The notes under the pieces: model-generated
Told to the model about the DNA's origin: nothing
Databases searched by the model: none
What the model saw: only the letters and a program-made list of their open reading frames with translations
NCBI GenBank assembly: GCA_016787755.1
Contig: JAEUUA010000005.1
Span: 186,001 to 250,000 of the forward strand
DNA from: Cyclobacteriaceae bacterium
GTDB lineage: Bacteria > Bacteroidota > Bacteroidia > Cytophagales > Cyclobacteriaceae
DNA length: 64,000 nucleotides
Direction of reading: 5' to 3'
In this document: in pieces, positions 36,910 to 45,847 of the stretch
Layout: every line of letters starts with the position of its first letter
Position numbering within the stretch: the first letter of the stretch is position 1
Made by a program: the position numbers and the translations under genes

Positions 36910-37518
36910 TTAAAGAAGTATTTTTTTCCTTACCGTTGAATTCGATCTAAGCACTAGATCCTCTTCTCTCACTTTGATTAACTCCATTTCACACGAAATG
37001 TTAATCTCTTCACCCACCAGGAGATCGCCCGTTTCCAAAAGGGTATTCCATGTTAGTTGCCAATCTGTTCGGTTGATTTTCCCGCTAATGGTAAAACCCA
37101 CTCTTTCATTTCCCCAAGGATCTCTTGCACTGCCACCAAATTGCACATTGAGCTTTATGTTTTTCGTAATTCCCACCATTGTCAATTCACCCCATAGTTC
37201 AATGTTGCCATCAGCATCTGGCATGCTCATGGTGGAAGAAGTAAAAGTGATTTGTTTGTGTTTTGCTACGTCAAGAAAATCTGCACTTTTCAAATGCTCG
37301 TCTCGCTTGGCATCGCGGGTGTTAATTGTGGATGCATCTATCCATATATAAACTTCAGCAGTAGCAAAGTCCTTTGCCTGGGTAAATATGCTGCCATCAA
37401 ATCCGGTAAACAATCCTTTCACATTTGAAATCATCAGGTGTTTCACCTTAAAACTAATTTCACTGTGTGCCTGATCGATCGACCATCTTGTTTGAGAAGT
37501 GCCTTTGGTTGCTTTCAT
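36910..37518 (-). CDS. YceI family protein (no signal peptide)
   Basis: A 202-residue lipocalin-like YceI protein: WSIDQAHSEISFKVKHLMIS at the N-terminus, DAKRDEHLKSADFLDVAKH, and the late GFTISGKINRTDW. YceI proteins bind isoprenoids or other lipids. Most are periplasmic, but this one begins directly with the domain and seems cytoplasmic. It lies 82 bases upstream of the kinase gene on the same strand. Confidence 0.9.
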   Translation of the reverse strand: MKATKGTSQTRWSIDQAHSEISFKVKHLMISNVKGLFTGFDGSIFTQAKDFATAEVYIWIDASTINTRDAKRDEHLKSADFLDVAKHKQITFTSSTMSMPDADGNIELWGELTMVGITKNIKLNVQFGGSARDPWGNERVGFTISGKINRTDWQLTWNTLLETGDLLVGEEINISCEMELIKVREEDLVLRSNSTVRKKILL

Positions 37519-37824
37519 ATTCGTGAATTTCTGTTTGCCTACTCAGCATTAACACGGTATTCATTTATATATTATCAAAAAGAATTTCGTTAGCCGATTT
37601 CTACCAGGCAAGATTTATTCTGCTAAGTTGAGACCCATCACTCATAGATTCTTTACACATTTCACTTGGTTATTTGTATAAATCACATATCCTATCGATT
37701 ATTAGTTGCCCGGGTAAAAATCCATCCTTTAGACTACAACAAAAATTTAAAACTACGATTATGAAAACATTTTGAATAGGATAATTCATCAGGCAAAAAT
37801 CATGAGCCGGCACATCCCAACATG

Positions 37825-38041
37825 CCATTGAGATTTTTAACATCTTCATCGATTATCGGAGACGAGGTTCTGAACAAGGCTGGAGATAAATTAGGAAAGA
37901 TCAATAAAATGAAAGATTCATTTTTGATCAAACAAAAGAAGCACTTGAATTAGCACCCGGGTTCGATAAAGATCATTGACCCGAAACCAATTCGCATGAG
38001 CTTGATCATGCCAGAGCGTATATTGGGGAAGTTTTATAGGG
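37825..38041 (+). pseudogene. PRC-barrel protein remnant with internal deletion
   Basis: The start of a PRC-barrel protein is readable (PLRFLTSSSIIGDEVLNKAG, DKLGKINKMK). It then jumps, in another frame, to the C-terminal part (FIFDQTKEALELAPGFDKDH, a TGA where tryptophan is expected, then PETNSHELDHARAY). The middle of the barrel is missing, and further shifts follow. Related intact proteins have KDHWPETNSHE and about 120-130 residues. Confidence 0.75.
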
Positions 38042-38212
38042 ACCAATACAAGCGGGGTTCCTTGTTGACTCAAGTGTATAAGCAATTGGATTCATACCAA
38101 AAATTTAAAAAAATGAAATGACAACTAAAACACTTTTGTCAGCCAGATAAAATAAAAGTGCTTATTAAAAGAAAGGCATCACAAATCTTGAGATAAGCCT
38201 TTTTCGGATGAT

Positions 38213-38773
38213 CTAGAGGTATTCCAGATTTTGATCACTTTTTTGCTTTAGTTTTTTATAGTAAGTTGGCGAGAGTCCCGTTATTTTTTTGAATTGGTTC
38301 GACAAATGAGCTACACTACTATAATGGAGTTTGTAAGAAATCTCGCTCAAGTTCATCTCGTCATACAACAAGAGCTCTTTCGCCCGCTCAATTTTATGAA
38401 TGATAATAAACTGTTGAATAGTAATGCCCTTTACTTCTGAAAATATATTAGACAAATAGGTGTAGTCGTAGTTTAGCCTCTCGCTGATGTATTCTGAATA
38501 GTTAACTTTCGGCAACTCATCTGAATAGTGAATCATCTCAACAATCACGCTCTTAATTTTTTCAATCAAAATACTTTTTTTGTCGTCAAGCAATTCCAGT
38601 CCTGACTTAAGGAGGTTGGTTTTTAATTGTACGTGCTGTGAGTTAGTGATGTCCTCTAATAATTCGACCGTACCGAGGTCTATCGCTAAATGGCGTAACC
38701 CCATTTTTCCCAATTCATCCTTTACGATCATCTTGCATCGTAGGCTAACCATATATTTTATGTACAATTTCAT
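38213..38773 (-). CDS. Short AraC-family regulator with HMA-like N-terminus
   Basis: A 186-residue protein. Residues about 95-180 form an AraC-type double helix-turn-helix: YTYLSNIFSEVKGITIQQFI, IERAKELLLYDEMNLSEISY and LHYSSVAHLSNQFKKITGLS. The N-terminus, IKYMVSLRCKMIVKDELGKMG, resembles the metal-binding loop of HMA domains (MxCxxC) with the first cysteine changed to serine. A close paralogue is at 62274. Ligand binding by the N-terminal domain is inference. DNA targets unknown. Confidence 0.85.
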   Translation of the reverse strand: MKLYIKYMVSLRCKMIVKDELGKMGLRHLAIDLGTVELLEDITNSQHVQLKTNLLKSGLELLDDKKSILIEKIKSVIVEMIHYSDELPKVNYSEYISERLNYDYTYLSNIFSEVKGITIQQFIIIHKIERAKELLLYDEMNLSEISYKLHYSSVAHLSNQFKKITGLSPTYYKKLKQKSDQNLEYL

Positions 38774-39316
38774 TGTGTATAGAAAGTCATAAAAGGAATT
38801 CTATCGATACAAAATAAAGATAAATAATTAGTTAGAGAAATGATAAAATTGCACCTTGATTTATAGCAGATAGGTGATTTATACAACATCTTTCTAGAAT
38901 GATATAAATTTAATCTTCATAATTCTACTCTTTTGACGGAGTGATAGCAGACGCTAAACAGACCTTTCTGAAAATGATGACAACAATCTCCAGTAAAAAG
39001 GAACAAACTATATAACTGGTAAGTGGTATTTTAGGCAATTGAAACATTCAAATACCGAATCATTTCTGTGGAGTTAACATAATAAGCCTCCTGAATTTCC
39101 TCTTCCGTCACGTCATTCATTGAGATTAACTAACCCGGAACAGATCGCGAGGAGATTACCAAACAAGAAGGAAACATAACCCAGACGAGTAAAAAGTTTG
39201 TTGGTTAGCAATCAACTCGCCAAAAGTCTACCCTACTAATTTTCAACAATGTAATATGCATCCGCTTCATTCTTTCCCTAATTCATTATCTTTAAACGGA
39301 GAATAAGTTAGCCTTA
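38774..39316. other. Intergenic stretch with one minus-strand micro-ORF
   Basis: No known gene. A 29-codon frame on the minus strand (39031-39120, MNDVTEEEIQEAYYVNS...) is the only one with protein-like composition; a GGAGG-like ribosome site is not evident. Left as unsupported. Confidence 0.3.
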
Positions 39317-40153
39317 ATGACTATTGGAGTAGATCTGGGTGGAACCAACATAAGAGCAGGCATTCGCGAGGGTGACTTAATTATTAAACGCGAACAGATT
39401 TTACTTAAAGACAAAGATTCACTTGACAGCACATTACATCAACTGATCCACTTAATCAACCCACTTGTTACGGGCGAAGTTACAGGCATCGGTATCGCGG
39501 TCCCTTCTATCGTTGACAGCGTAAATGGGATTGTATACGATGTTGTCAATATTCCATCCTGGAAACGCGTGGCGCTTAAAGACATCCTTCAAAAAGAATT
39601 TGATCTTCCTGTTAGCATTGAAAATGACGCTAACTGCTTTGCGTTAGGCGAACTCATGCATGGAAAAGCAAAAGGCTTTCGTCATGTGGTAGGTATTACG
39701 CTGGGCACAGGAGTTGGTTCGGGAGTTATTATTAACGGCAAAATATATTCCGGGAATAACGGTGGAGCCGGTGAAATCGGCTACCTCAACTATCTGGATA
39801 AAGATTTTGAGTTTTACGGGGGAAGTTTCTTTTTTGACGAAATGCATAACACATCAGCCTTTGATCTTTCGGTGAAAGCCAAAAGTGGCAATGCAGAAGC
39901 CATCAGAATTTGGAATGAGTACGGAGGTCATATTGGCAATCTTATAAAATCCGTTGTATATGCCTTTGATCCTGAGGCAATCGTATTTGGAGGATCTATA
40001 TCAAACGCATTTTCTCTGTTCGAATCTGCCATGAGAAAAACTATTTCAGATCACTTTCATTTCCCCGGATCGATGAGCAAACTCAAAATCATGCAATCAG
40101 AGAATCCGAATATCACGTTATTAGGAGCCAGTTCGTTAGTTAACCAGATTTAA
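39317..40153 (+). CDS. ROK family sugar kinase lacking the zinc cysteines
   Basis: A 278-residue ROK protein. ATP-binding GVDLGGTNIRAGI, catalytic aspartate in IENDANCFALGE, and GITLGTGVGSGVIINGKIY are clear. ROK kinases normally have GHxxxxxxGxxCxCG; here GEIGYLNYLDKDFEFYGG has no cysteines and no histidine, and the protein is shorter (typical 290-320). It could still be a kinase. No DNA-binding domain, so not a repressor. It precedes a sugar permease by 9 bases. Confidence 0.85.
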   Translation: MTIGVDLGGTNIRAGIREGDLIIKREQILLKDKDSLDSTLHQLIHLINPLVTGEVTGIGIAVPSIVDSVNGIVYDVVNIPSWKRVALKDILQKEFDLPVSIENDANCFALGELMHGKAKGFRHVVGITLGTGVGSGVIINGKIYSGNNGGAGEIGYLNYLDKDFEFYGGSFFFDEMHNTSAFDLSVKAKSGNAEAIRIWNEYGGHIGNLIKSVVYAFDPEAIVFGGSISNAFSLFESAMRKTISDHFHFPGSMSKLKIMQSENPNITLLGASSLVNQI

Positions 40154-40162
40154 TTGAAAGCT

Positions 40163-41419
40163 ATGAAGCGAAGCAATGTGATCCTGATACTTATCTTACT
40201 CATTTTCTTTGTAATTTCTTTTCTCACCAATATCCTTGGCCCACTAATCCCTGACATCATTTCAAGTTTTGATTTGCGGGTTGGCCTTGCCGGGTTTCTA
40301 CCTTTTTCTTTTTTCGTTGCTTATGGCATCATGTCTATACCGGCCGGGCTGATGCAGGAAAAGTATTCTGGCAAAACTGTGCTGCTAATCGCTTTTGTCA
40401 TCGCTTTTGTCGGAGCGTTGCTTTTTGGTTTACTTCCACGCTTTTCAGTAGCGCTTCCCTCTTTATTTTTAATCGGCATAGGCATGGCGATGTTACAGGT
40501 AGTTATCAATCCTTTATTACGCGTGGCGGGTGGCGAGGAACGGTTTGCCTTCAATTCAGTATTAGCTCAACTCTTTTTTGGTTCTGCATCATTTCTGAGT
40601 CCCCTGTTATACACTTATCTTGTTCAACATGTTCATATTTCCTCTTCACCAACCTTCCTTGTTACCGTACTAAATAGTCTTGTACCTTCAACTCTTTCCT
40701 GGGTTTCGTTGTATTGGATATTCACGACTATCACTGCAACAATGATCGTACTTATTGCACTTATCAAATTCCCTACCGTGCAATTAAAAGAAGACGAACG
40801 AGTCCAAATGGGAAATGGATTTAAGGAATTGCTTGCCAATCGGTATGTCATTTTATTTTTTGTGGGAATATTTTGCTACGTAGGCACCGAACAAGGGGTC
40901 GCTAACTGGGCATCCAAATTTCTGGAAGAATATCATTCTATCGATCCTACTACAAAAGGGGCTTCCGTTATCTCATACTTTTGGGGATTATTGACAGTTG
41001 GGTGCCTGCTTGGATTATTCCTGCTTAAACTGTTTGATAGCCGTTGGGTATTAGTTTCTTTTACTGCTGGCGCAATACTTTCATTGGTATTTGCATTATT
41101 TGGCTCAGTCAATGTTGCACTCTATGCATTCCCACTTGTCGGGTTTTTTGCTTCGGTAATGTGGTCTGTTATAATCTCGTTGGCACTTAACTCGGTGCCC
41201 AGTAATCATGGTACGCTTTCGGGGATATTATGCACGGGCATAGTAGGGGGAGCAATCGTGCCGCTAATTATTGGCGGTCTTGCGGAGCTGGTGGGTCTTC
41301 GCTACGCCATGCTTTTTCTTTTTCTAACACTCGGCTATGTACTAAGTATTGGCATCTGGGCTAAGCCGCTGATTAAAAACGATACGGTGAAAACCTTTCG
41401 CGAATTGTTTAAGTTCTAA
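40163..41419 (+). CDS. MFS sugar permease (FucP/GluP-like)
   Basis: A 418-residue protein with about twelve membrane segments. FLTNILGPLIPDIISSFDL, SIPAGLMQEKYSGK and ASKFLEEYHSIDP fit the FucP/glucose-galactose symporter branch of the major facilitator superfamily. The ATG at 40163 is preferred to a TTG at 40154. Next to the ROK kinase, it forms an uptake-and-phosphorylation pair for a hexose or amino sugar; the substrate cannot be read from sequence. Confidence 0.85.
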   Translation: MKRSNVILILILLIFFVISFLTNILGPLIPDIISSFDLRVGLAGFLPFSFFVAYGIMSIPAGLMQEKYSGKTVLLIAFVIAFVGALLFGLLPRFSVALPSLFLIGIGMAMLQVVINPLLRVAGGEERFAFNSVLAQLFFGSASFLSPLLYTYLVQHVHISSSPTFLVTVLNSLVPSTLSWVSLYWIFTTITATMIVLIALIKFPTVQLKEDERVQMGNGFKELLANRYVILFFVGIFCYVGTEQGVANWASKFLEEYHSIDPTTKGASVISYFWGLLTVGCLLGLFLLKLFDSRWVLVSFTAGAILSLVFALFGSVNVALYAFPLVGFFASVMWSVIISLALNSVPSNHGTLSGILCTGIVGGAIVPLIIGGLAELVGLRYAMLFLFLTLGYVLSIGIWAKPLIKNDTVKTFRELFKF

Positions 41420-41456
41420 GAATTACAAAAGGGACTAATAAGTTAACTTGAAGATT

Positions 41457-41651
41457 TCATGTGTCCAGCAAAGGTGGATTCAACTCATTCTCAAAGTAGG
41501 CTAAATGCTTTTTAGTCAAATTATCCAATTCAACACAAAAATAAATTCGCTGGTAATATTTTACAATTACCAATTTTACCGTTGAATCTACTTTTGAGGT
41601 GAGAATGGATCCCAGCTTGTAGATATTATCTTTGTTAGTGTGATAATTCAT
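41457..41651 (-). CDS. Small conserved protein, paralogue of 34104-34304
   Basis: A 64-residue protein with the layout of the gene at 34104: a beta start (YKLGSILTSKVDSTVKLVIV), IYFCVELDN and LAYFENELN. The identities are few, but spacing and the C-terminal (A/V)Y(F/T)ENEL motif are shared. Function unknown. Monocistronic, convergent with the permease. Confidence 0.6.
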   Translation of the reverse strand: MNYHTNKDNIYKLGSILTSKVDSTVKLVIVKYYQRIYFCVELDNLTKKHLAYFENELNPPLLDT

Positions 41652-42044
41652 TGTAACCGAATGAAGTATGTAAACGATTCTTCAACGTGATAAAGAAGCA
41701 TCTAAAGCTTTCGCTAAAGATGCTATCTACCCAAGTCATATACAGTATTCCTATAATAACCCGAATTTCTTTTTCTGCTTGCAGAAGCAGTGTGATAAAA
41801 TGGTGGCGCCCGTTCTTTACTATCATGCTAAAATAACAAAAGTATCTGATAGATATAAAATGCATACAACTTGACAGCCTGTTAGTTCTTTAAAGCATTT
41901 TGCATTTCCTTCAGGCAATTGTTGTTACAAAGGTGAGTTGGCCATCAATTCAAAGCGTTGTATATCTTCCAACATATATTGTAATAATCACTGATCAAGC
42001 TATTTTTTAGAAATAGAGACTGGACAATAATAGGATCCAATCTG
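41652..42044. other. Intergenic stretch without recognised gene
   Basis: No frame of this stretch shows family resemblance; frames seen are short and unsupported. Confidence 0.35.
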
Positions 42045-43676
42045 TTACTTTTTTTCATTTGCATTCAGCACCGTAAATCTCATCCCATCAAGTACAGATT
42101 TCAACCAGAAATCAAAAATGCCTTTTTCCGTATCCCGTTTGAAATGAACAATTCCTGTTCTGGGATCGCGCCCTCCTGAGGGGTTACTCTTCTTGATGAT
42201 AAATGCATTGGCTAGCAAACTTTTAATCGAATTGTCAAAGTTTTGCTGTTGCAAGTGGGTTTCATTCAATTTATCTATTTTGAGATTACTGTATAGAAAA
42301 GTAACCTCACCGTCTGAAACGTAGTTGTTTAATCTCATAGTAAAGTAGAGTTGATCCAGTAGCCCGCTCCGAACTGAAACTGCAGTTAATGGTTCAAGAA
42401 CTTTATTCATAACTGTAAGATCTAACTTACCTAGCGTGCCTACTACGCGATGATCCCCATTTGGATCTGGCAAGTTAAACACGACACTCACAACCAGCTT
42501 ACTGATACCCATAAGTTGGGTTGATGCCTTTAACGTTGCGCTTGTATTATGCCGAACACTGGCAGAATCATTTGTGATATTACGAAGCTCTGCATCCATT
42601 TTTTCAAAAAAAACATTTCCTGCTTTTTGAGTTTTTTCGCTAAGTTGTTCATACTCTATAAATGCATTTCTGATTGAAACAGAATCAATCTTTAAATTTA
42701 ATTTAGTACGCAGTAAGGCAAGCTGTGGTAGTAAGGGAAAATGATGTGTATCACGAAGTGGATTTTTGTCTCTGAAAACAGTAAGCCTTAATTGTTCTAT
42801 TAGAATGTTCTGCACCCTTAGTTCATTTTTAACCATCATTCGCTTCATATCAACTCCTGAAATCGTTACGCGGGGAACGATAAACTCAAATCGATTCGTT
42901 TCGAATCGTCTTACCTGGCTCATTTGCGACTTTGAAAAAAGGGGTATGAGCCTTACTGAATCGATAATGACTCTATTTTTCTGGTAGTCAAGCTGTATTT
43001 TGGCTGTTTGTATTTTATGCAAGCTATCGGCCAGATAAAGCTCTCCGGTTACTCCTTCCAAAAGGATATTTCCAAAACTGAACCAACCACTGTTAGTGGC
43101 CGTGGTTGTGGAATCCAGGGTAAATGAGTTAACTAACAATTGAACCTTATTAATTTTTCCCCACACTTTTTTGTTCTCAGGATCTAACCAGGTTGCATTT
43201 CCATTGATAATTCGAATGGTCTTTATCTCCACACCAGGAATTTGTCCTTTAATTAATGAGTAGAAGTCGAAGGTCTCATTTTCGTGCAAGGGATTTTTAT
43301 TTGAAAATCGTTCCATTCGTTTAAGCAGAATCAGGCTGTCAAATAGGATGTCGTTGATGCGAACATTTGACCCTCCCATAAATGACAGTATGGATATGCC
43401 TTCTATTTCGAACCTCTTAATAAAACCACTTTGGCTAAAGACAGAAGTGTCCCTTGGGAAACTCCAATTTACATTTTCAAAGGATATTGATCTTTTTATT
43501 AAGTCTACCTTTAAGTTTTCGTATCCATAATAAAAATTACCAACTAACTTTTTTTCAACTTGCGTTGCCAGAAAAGTTTTGAGCAATGGATTTATCACGC
43601 AGGCGATTATCAACATGAATGCACTCAGGAGTAGAACGATTTTTAGCCAAAAAGACTTTTTCTTTGTTTTCAGCAT
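42045..43676 (-). CDS. AsmA/DUF748-like membrane-anchored protein
   Basis: A 543-residue protein with one N-terminal membrane segment (residues about 10-30), then beta-rich sequence. NPLLKTFLATQVEKKLVGNF just after the anchor and the C-terminal LAQ-like DLTVMNKVLEPLTAVSVRSG and TFLYSNLKIDKL suggest a DUF748/AsmA-like bridge protein. Function would be in the envelope, possibly lipid transport. It follows the OmpA-family gene on the same strand, after a terminator, so it may have its own promoter. Confidence 0.65.
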   Translation of the reverse strand: MLKTKKKSFWLKIVLLLSAFMLIIACVINPLLKTFLATQVEKKLVGNFYYGYENLKVDLIKRSISFENVNWSFPRDTSVFSQSGFIKRFEIEGISILSFMGGSNVRINDILFDSLILLKRMERFSNKNPLHENETFDFYSLIKGQIPGVEIKTIRIINGNATWLDPENKKVWGKINKVQLLVNSFTLDSTTTATNSGWFSFGNILLEGVTGELYLADSLHKIQTAKIQLDYQKNRVIIDSVRLIPLFSKSQMSQVRRFETNRFEFIVPRVTISGVDMKRMMVKNELRVQNILIEQLRLTVFRDKNPLRDTHHFPLLPQLALLRTKLNLKIDSVSIRNAFIEYEQLSEKTQKAGNVFFEKMDAELRNITNDSASVRHNTSATLKASTQLMGISKLVVSVVFNLPDPNGDHRVVGTLGKLDLTVMNKVLEPLTAVSVRSGLLDQLYFTMRLNNYVSDGEVTFLYSNLKIDKLNETHLQQQNFDNSIKSLLANAFIIKKSNPSGGRDPRTGIVHFKRDTEKGIFDFWLKSVLDGMRFTVLNANEKK

Positions 43677-43734
43677 AAGTTTAGTTTATAAACGGGCTTT
43701 GTGCATGTAGTTGAAGACTGGATGGATGAAAAAA

Positions 43735-43766
43735 AAGGGAGACTACACGTTTAAGTAATCCCCCTT
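43735..43766 (-). terminator. Terminator of the OmpA-family gene
   Basis: Imperfect hairpin (AAGGGAGACTAC and GTAATCCCCCTT, 8-base loop) followed on the minus strand by eight T, 28 bases after the stop. Confidence 0.75.
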
Positions 43767-43793
43767 GTTAATAATTACTATCTCATTTATTGG

Positions 43794-45836
43794 TTAGTCT
43801 TTACTAGCTGGAATTATGTCTATAATAACGCTTCTATTATAAAAGCGTTCCTCAGGAAGCTTATTCTCAAAAAGCGCCAATTTCTCATCTTCACCAAAGC
43901 CATAGGATTCAAATTTTACATCTTTCCTACCGGCTTTCGCCAAGGCACTTTCAAGAATTTTTCTTACATCATTAGCTCGGGCTATTGATAAATCCAGATT
44001 GTTACCAGTATCCCCTATTACATCTGTGTATCCATGAATTACCACCTTTCCTCCTTCAGGAATTTTTGGAGTCACAATTTCGGTAAGGTACTTTTCGTAC
44101 ATATAGATGGATTCTGAATTGTTAAACTCATAGATAATACTAAATCTCATACCCATTTCGTCTTGTGGAGGTGTCCACAATACCATGTGCACGGAGGTTT
44201 CTTTCTTGATGACGTTACCCTTTTTGGTGGTACCAATCATTGTCACCAGGTAATCGCCTGACGGTTTTGTTCCCAAAATTGATTTTCCGGGTATGCTCAC
44301 CGATTCCGAATAATAGGGACCGAAGTTTTGTACAATTCCATTTTTATCTTTGATATCCAATGACCACGCTGCGTAGGCCTCATCAGCCCCATCTACTTTG
44401 AAGGTGACATAGCTATCAAGTGGTGCTGTTTGCACAGTTACCATTTCAACAGGCTTCAACGGAACATTGGGTCCACTTTGAAACTCCATTAATAAGGCAG
44501 GAGATGCACTTTCAATTGACACCCTGCGATCCTCTTGACGAAGAAGGTCAAGTTCCTTTGTTGCACGGGGTTGTTCCGATTGGATTTTTGGTTTGTTTCT
44601 CCCTTCAACAACTATTCTTGAGCTGTGAACGCCAAATGTGTTTACCAAATATTGCTTAATTGATTCAGCCATCAACTTGGCATCTTGAGGGCCCTTTTCT
44701 GAAGATCCAACAAGGCTAATAGTTGAAGATTCATTTTTATTCATGCGGTCTCCAAGTATATTTAAGACATTGTAATAAACCGTCATCTCTCTATCCGAAC
44801 GGCCTGACAATGTTTTTGGTGCAAAAATTTCTAACTGATCTTCTTTGAAATCTTTCACCTGATCTTTCGTGATCAACACATAACGATCGGGTATCTGGGT
44901 CGATCCCAAATCAAAAAATACATAGTTCCGCACTGGAAAGGTTTCTCGTACTCTGCGTTCTACTGGAATGTTTGTTGGCGAATTTACTGTAAATACAGTC
45001 GGCAATGCCATCGCAATTACTTCTGCCTTGTTTTCTGCTTGCTGGGGGACTTTATGACCTCGGCCAAATTTTAGTGCTGCCCCAAATCGCAATGTACTTA
45101 CTGTCCATGTTTCTATTGATCGGGGGTCTTGGCCCAGATCGGGTTGAAAAGATATAAATGGAGAAAGGATAGCTTTCGTCCGCTTGTCACCTGTTGATAA
45201 TTCAATATCATACCCAGCCCCAATTTGCATTGAGAGAAGTGCATTATTAGTCTTACTAAATTTTCCCTCTACATCTGGAGTTGGTATCTGGTCGGGAAAA
45301 GCCGGATTGATTCCTTGTTTGTATGTAAATGAGTTTGCAGTGTTGAATGCAAACCGTGGTCCACCAAATACATAGAAATTAGATTTGAATGGTGCGAAAC
45401 GGAGACTTGGCTCTATCGTTAAATAGCTAAGTTTAGTGGACAAATCCTGCGGACAATTACAAGGAGATATCACCTGTTCAAATTTAGCCTGACGACCATC
45501 GTATCCGGCTTGTAACATCACACCCCATTTTGAATCGGGGCGATGGAACTCTAAAAGTGGCGCTGCATAAATCCCTAGTCCAGTGCCATGTCTAAAGGCA
45601 GTTGGAACCGTTAAATCATTATTTAATTCCTGAGTTGTGCCACGGTAGAAATTAACATTTGCCCCGGCTGCTGCACCAAACCACCAAGAGGGATTTGTGT
45701 ACTGTGCGTCCTGTGCCTGAAGCGGTACACTTAGGCCAACCAATATAAAAGCTGATAATAAGATACTTTTAAGGATGGGATTAATGGGAGTCCGCGCCAT
45801 GCGCAGTTGCTCCAGTGAAATATTTATAGTTTTCAT
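43794..45836 (-). CDS. OmpA-family outer membrane protein
   Basis: A 680-residue protein with a long leader (signal near SVPLQAQD). An N-terminal beta-barrel of about 250 residues is followed by two OmpA-like regions: one around VVEGRNKPKIQ and DLLRQEDRRVSIES, and a C-terminal peptidoglycan-binding one with GKVVIHGYTDVIGDTGNNLD, LSIARANDVRKIL and YNRSVIIDI. It would tie the outer membrane to the wall. The next gene upstream (45848) is 11 bases away, so the two Big_5/DUF3494 lipoproteins and this gene form one operon. Confidence 0.85.
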   Translation of the reverse strand: MKTINISLEQLRMARTPINPILKSILLSAFILVGLSVPLQAQDAQYTNPSWWFGAAAGANVNFYRGTTQELNNDLTVPTAFRHGTGLGIYAAPLLEFHRPDSKWGVMLQAGYDGRQAKFEQVISPCNCPQDLSTKLSYLTIEPSLRFAPFKSNFYVFGGPRFAFNTANSFTYKQGINPAFPDQIPTPDVEGKFSKTNNALLSMQIGAGYDIELSTGDKRTKAILSPFISFQPDLGQDPRSIETWTVSTLRFGAALKFGRGHKVPQQAENKAEVIAMALPTVFTVNSPTNIPVERRVRETFPVRNYVFFDLGSTQIPDRYVLITKDQVKDFKEDQLEIFAPKTLSGRSDREMTVYYNVLNILGDRMNKNESSTISLVGSSEKGPQDAKLMAESIKQYLVNTFGVHSSRIVVEGRNKPKIQSEQPRATKELDLLRQEDRRVSIESASPALLMEFQSGPNVPLKPVEMVTVQTAPLDSYVTFKVDGADEAYAAWSLDIKDKNGIVQNFGPYYSESVSIPGKSILGTKPSGDYLVTMIGTTKKGNVIKKETSVHMVLWTPPQDEMGMRFSIIYEFNNSESIYMYEKYLTEIVTPKIPEGGKVVIHGYTDVIGDTGNNLDLSIARANDVRKILESALAKAGRKDVKFESYGFGEDEKLALFENKLPEERFYNRSVIIDIIPASKD

Positions 45837-45847
45837 ATTTATTGCGA

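Noticed and set aside
37825..38041. TGA at a conserved tryptophan position, possibly recoding
   Set aside because: Intact genes here use TGG for Trp and TGA as stop (for example the VCBS gene); this remnant also has a deletion and frame shifts, so it is decay.
39031..39120. 29-codon minus-strand frame as a gene
   Set aside because: No ribosome site, no family resemblance and length expected by chance.
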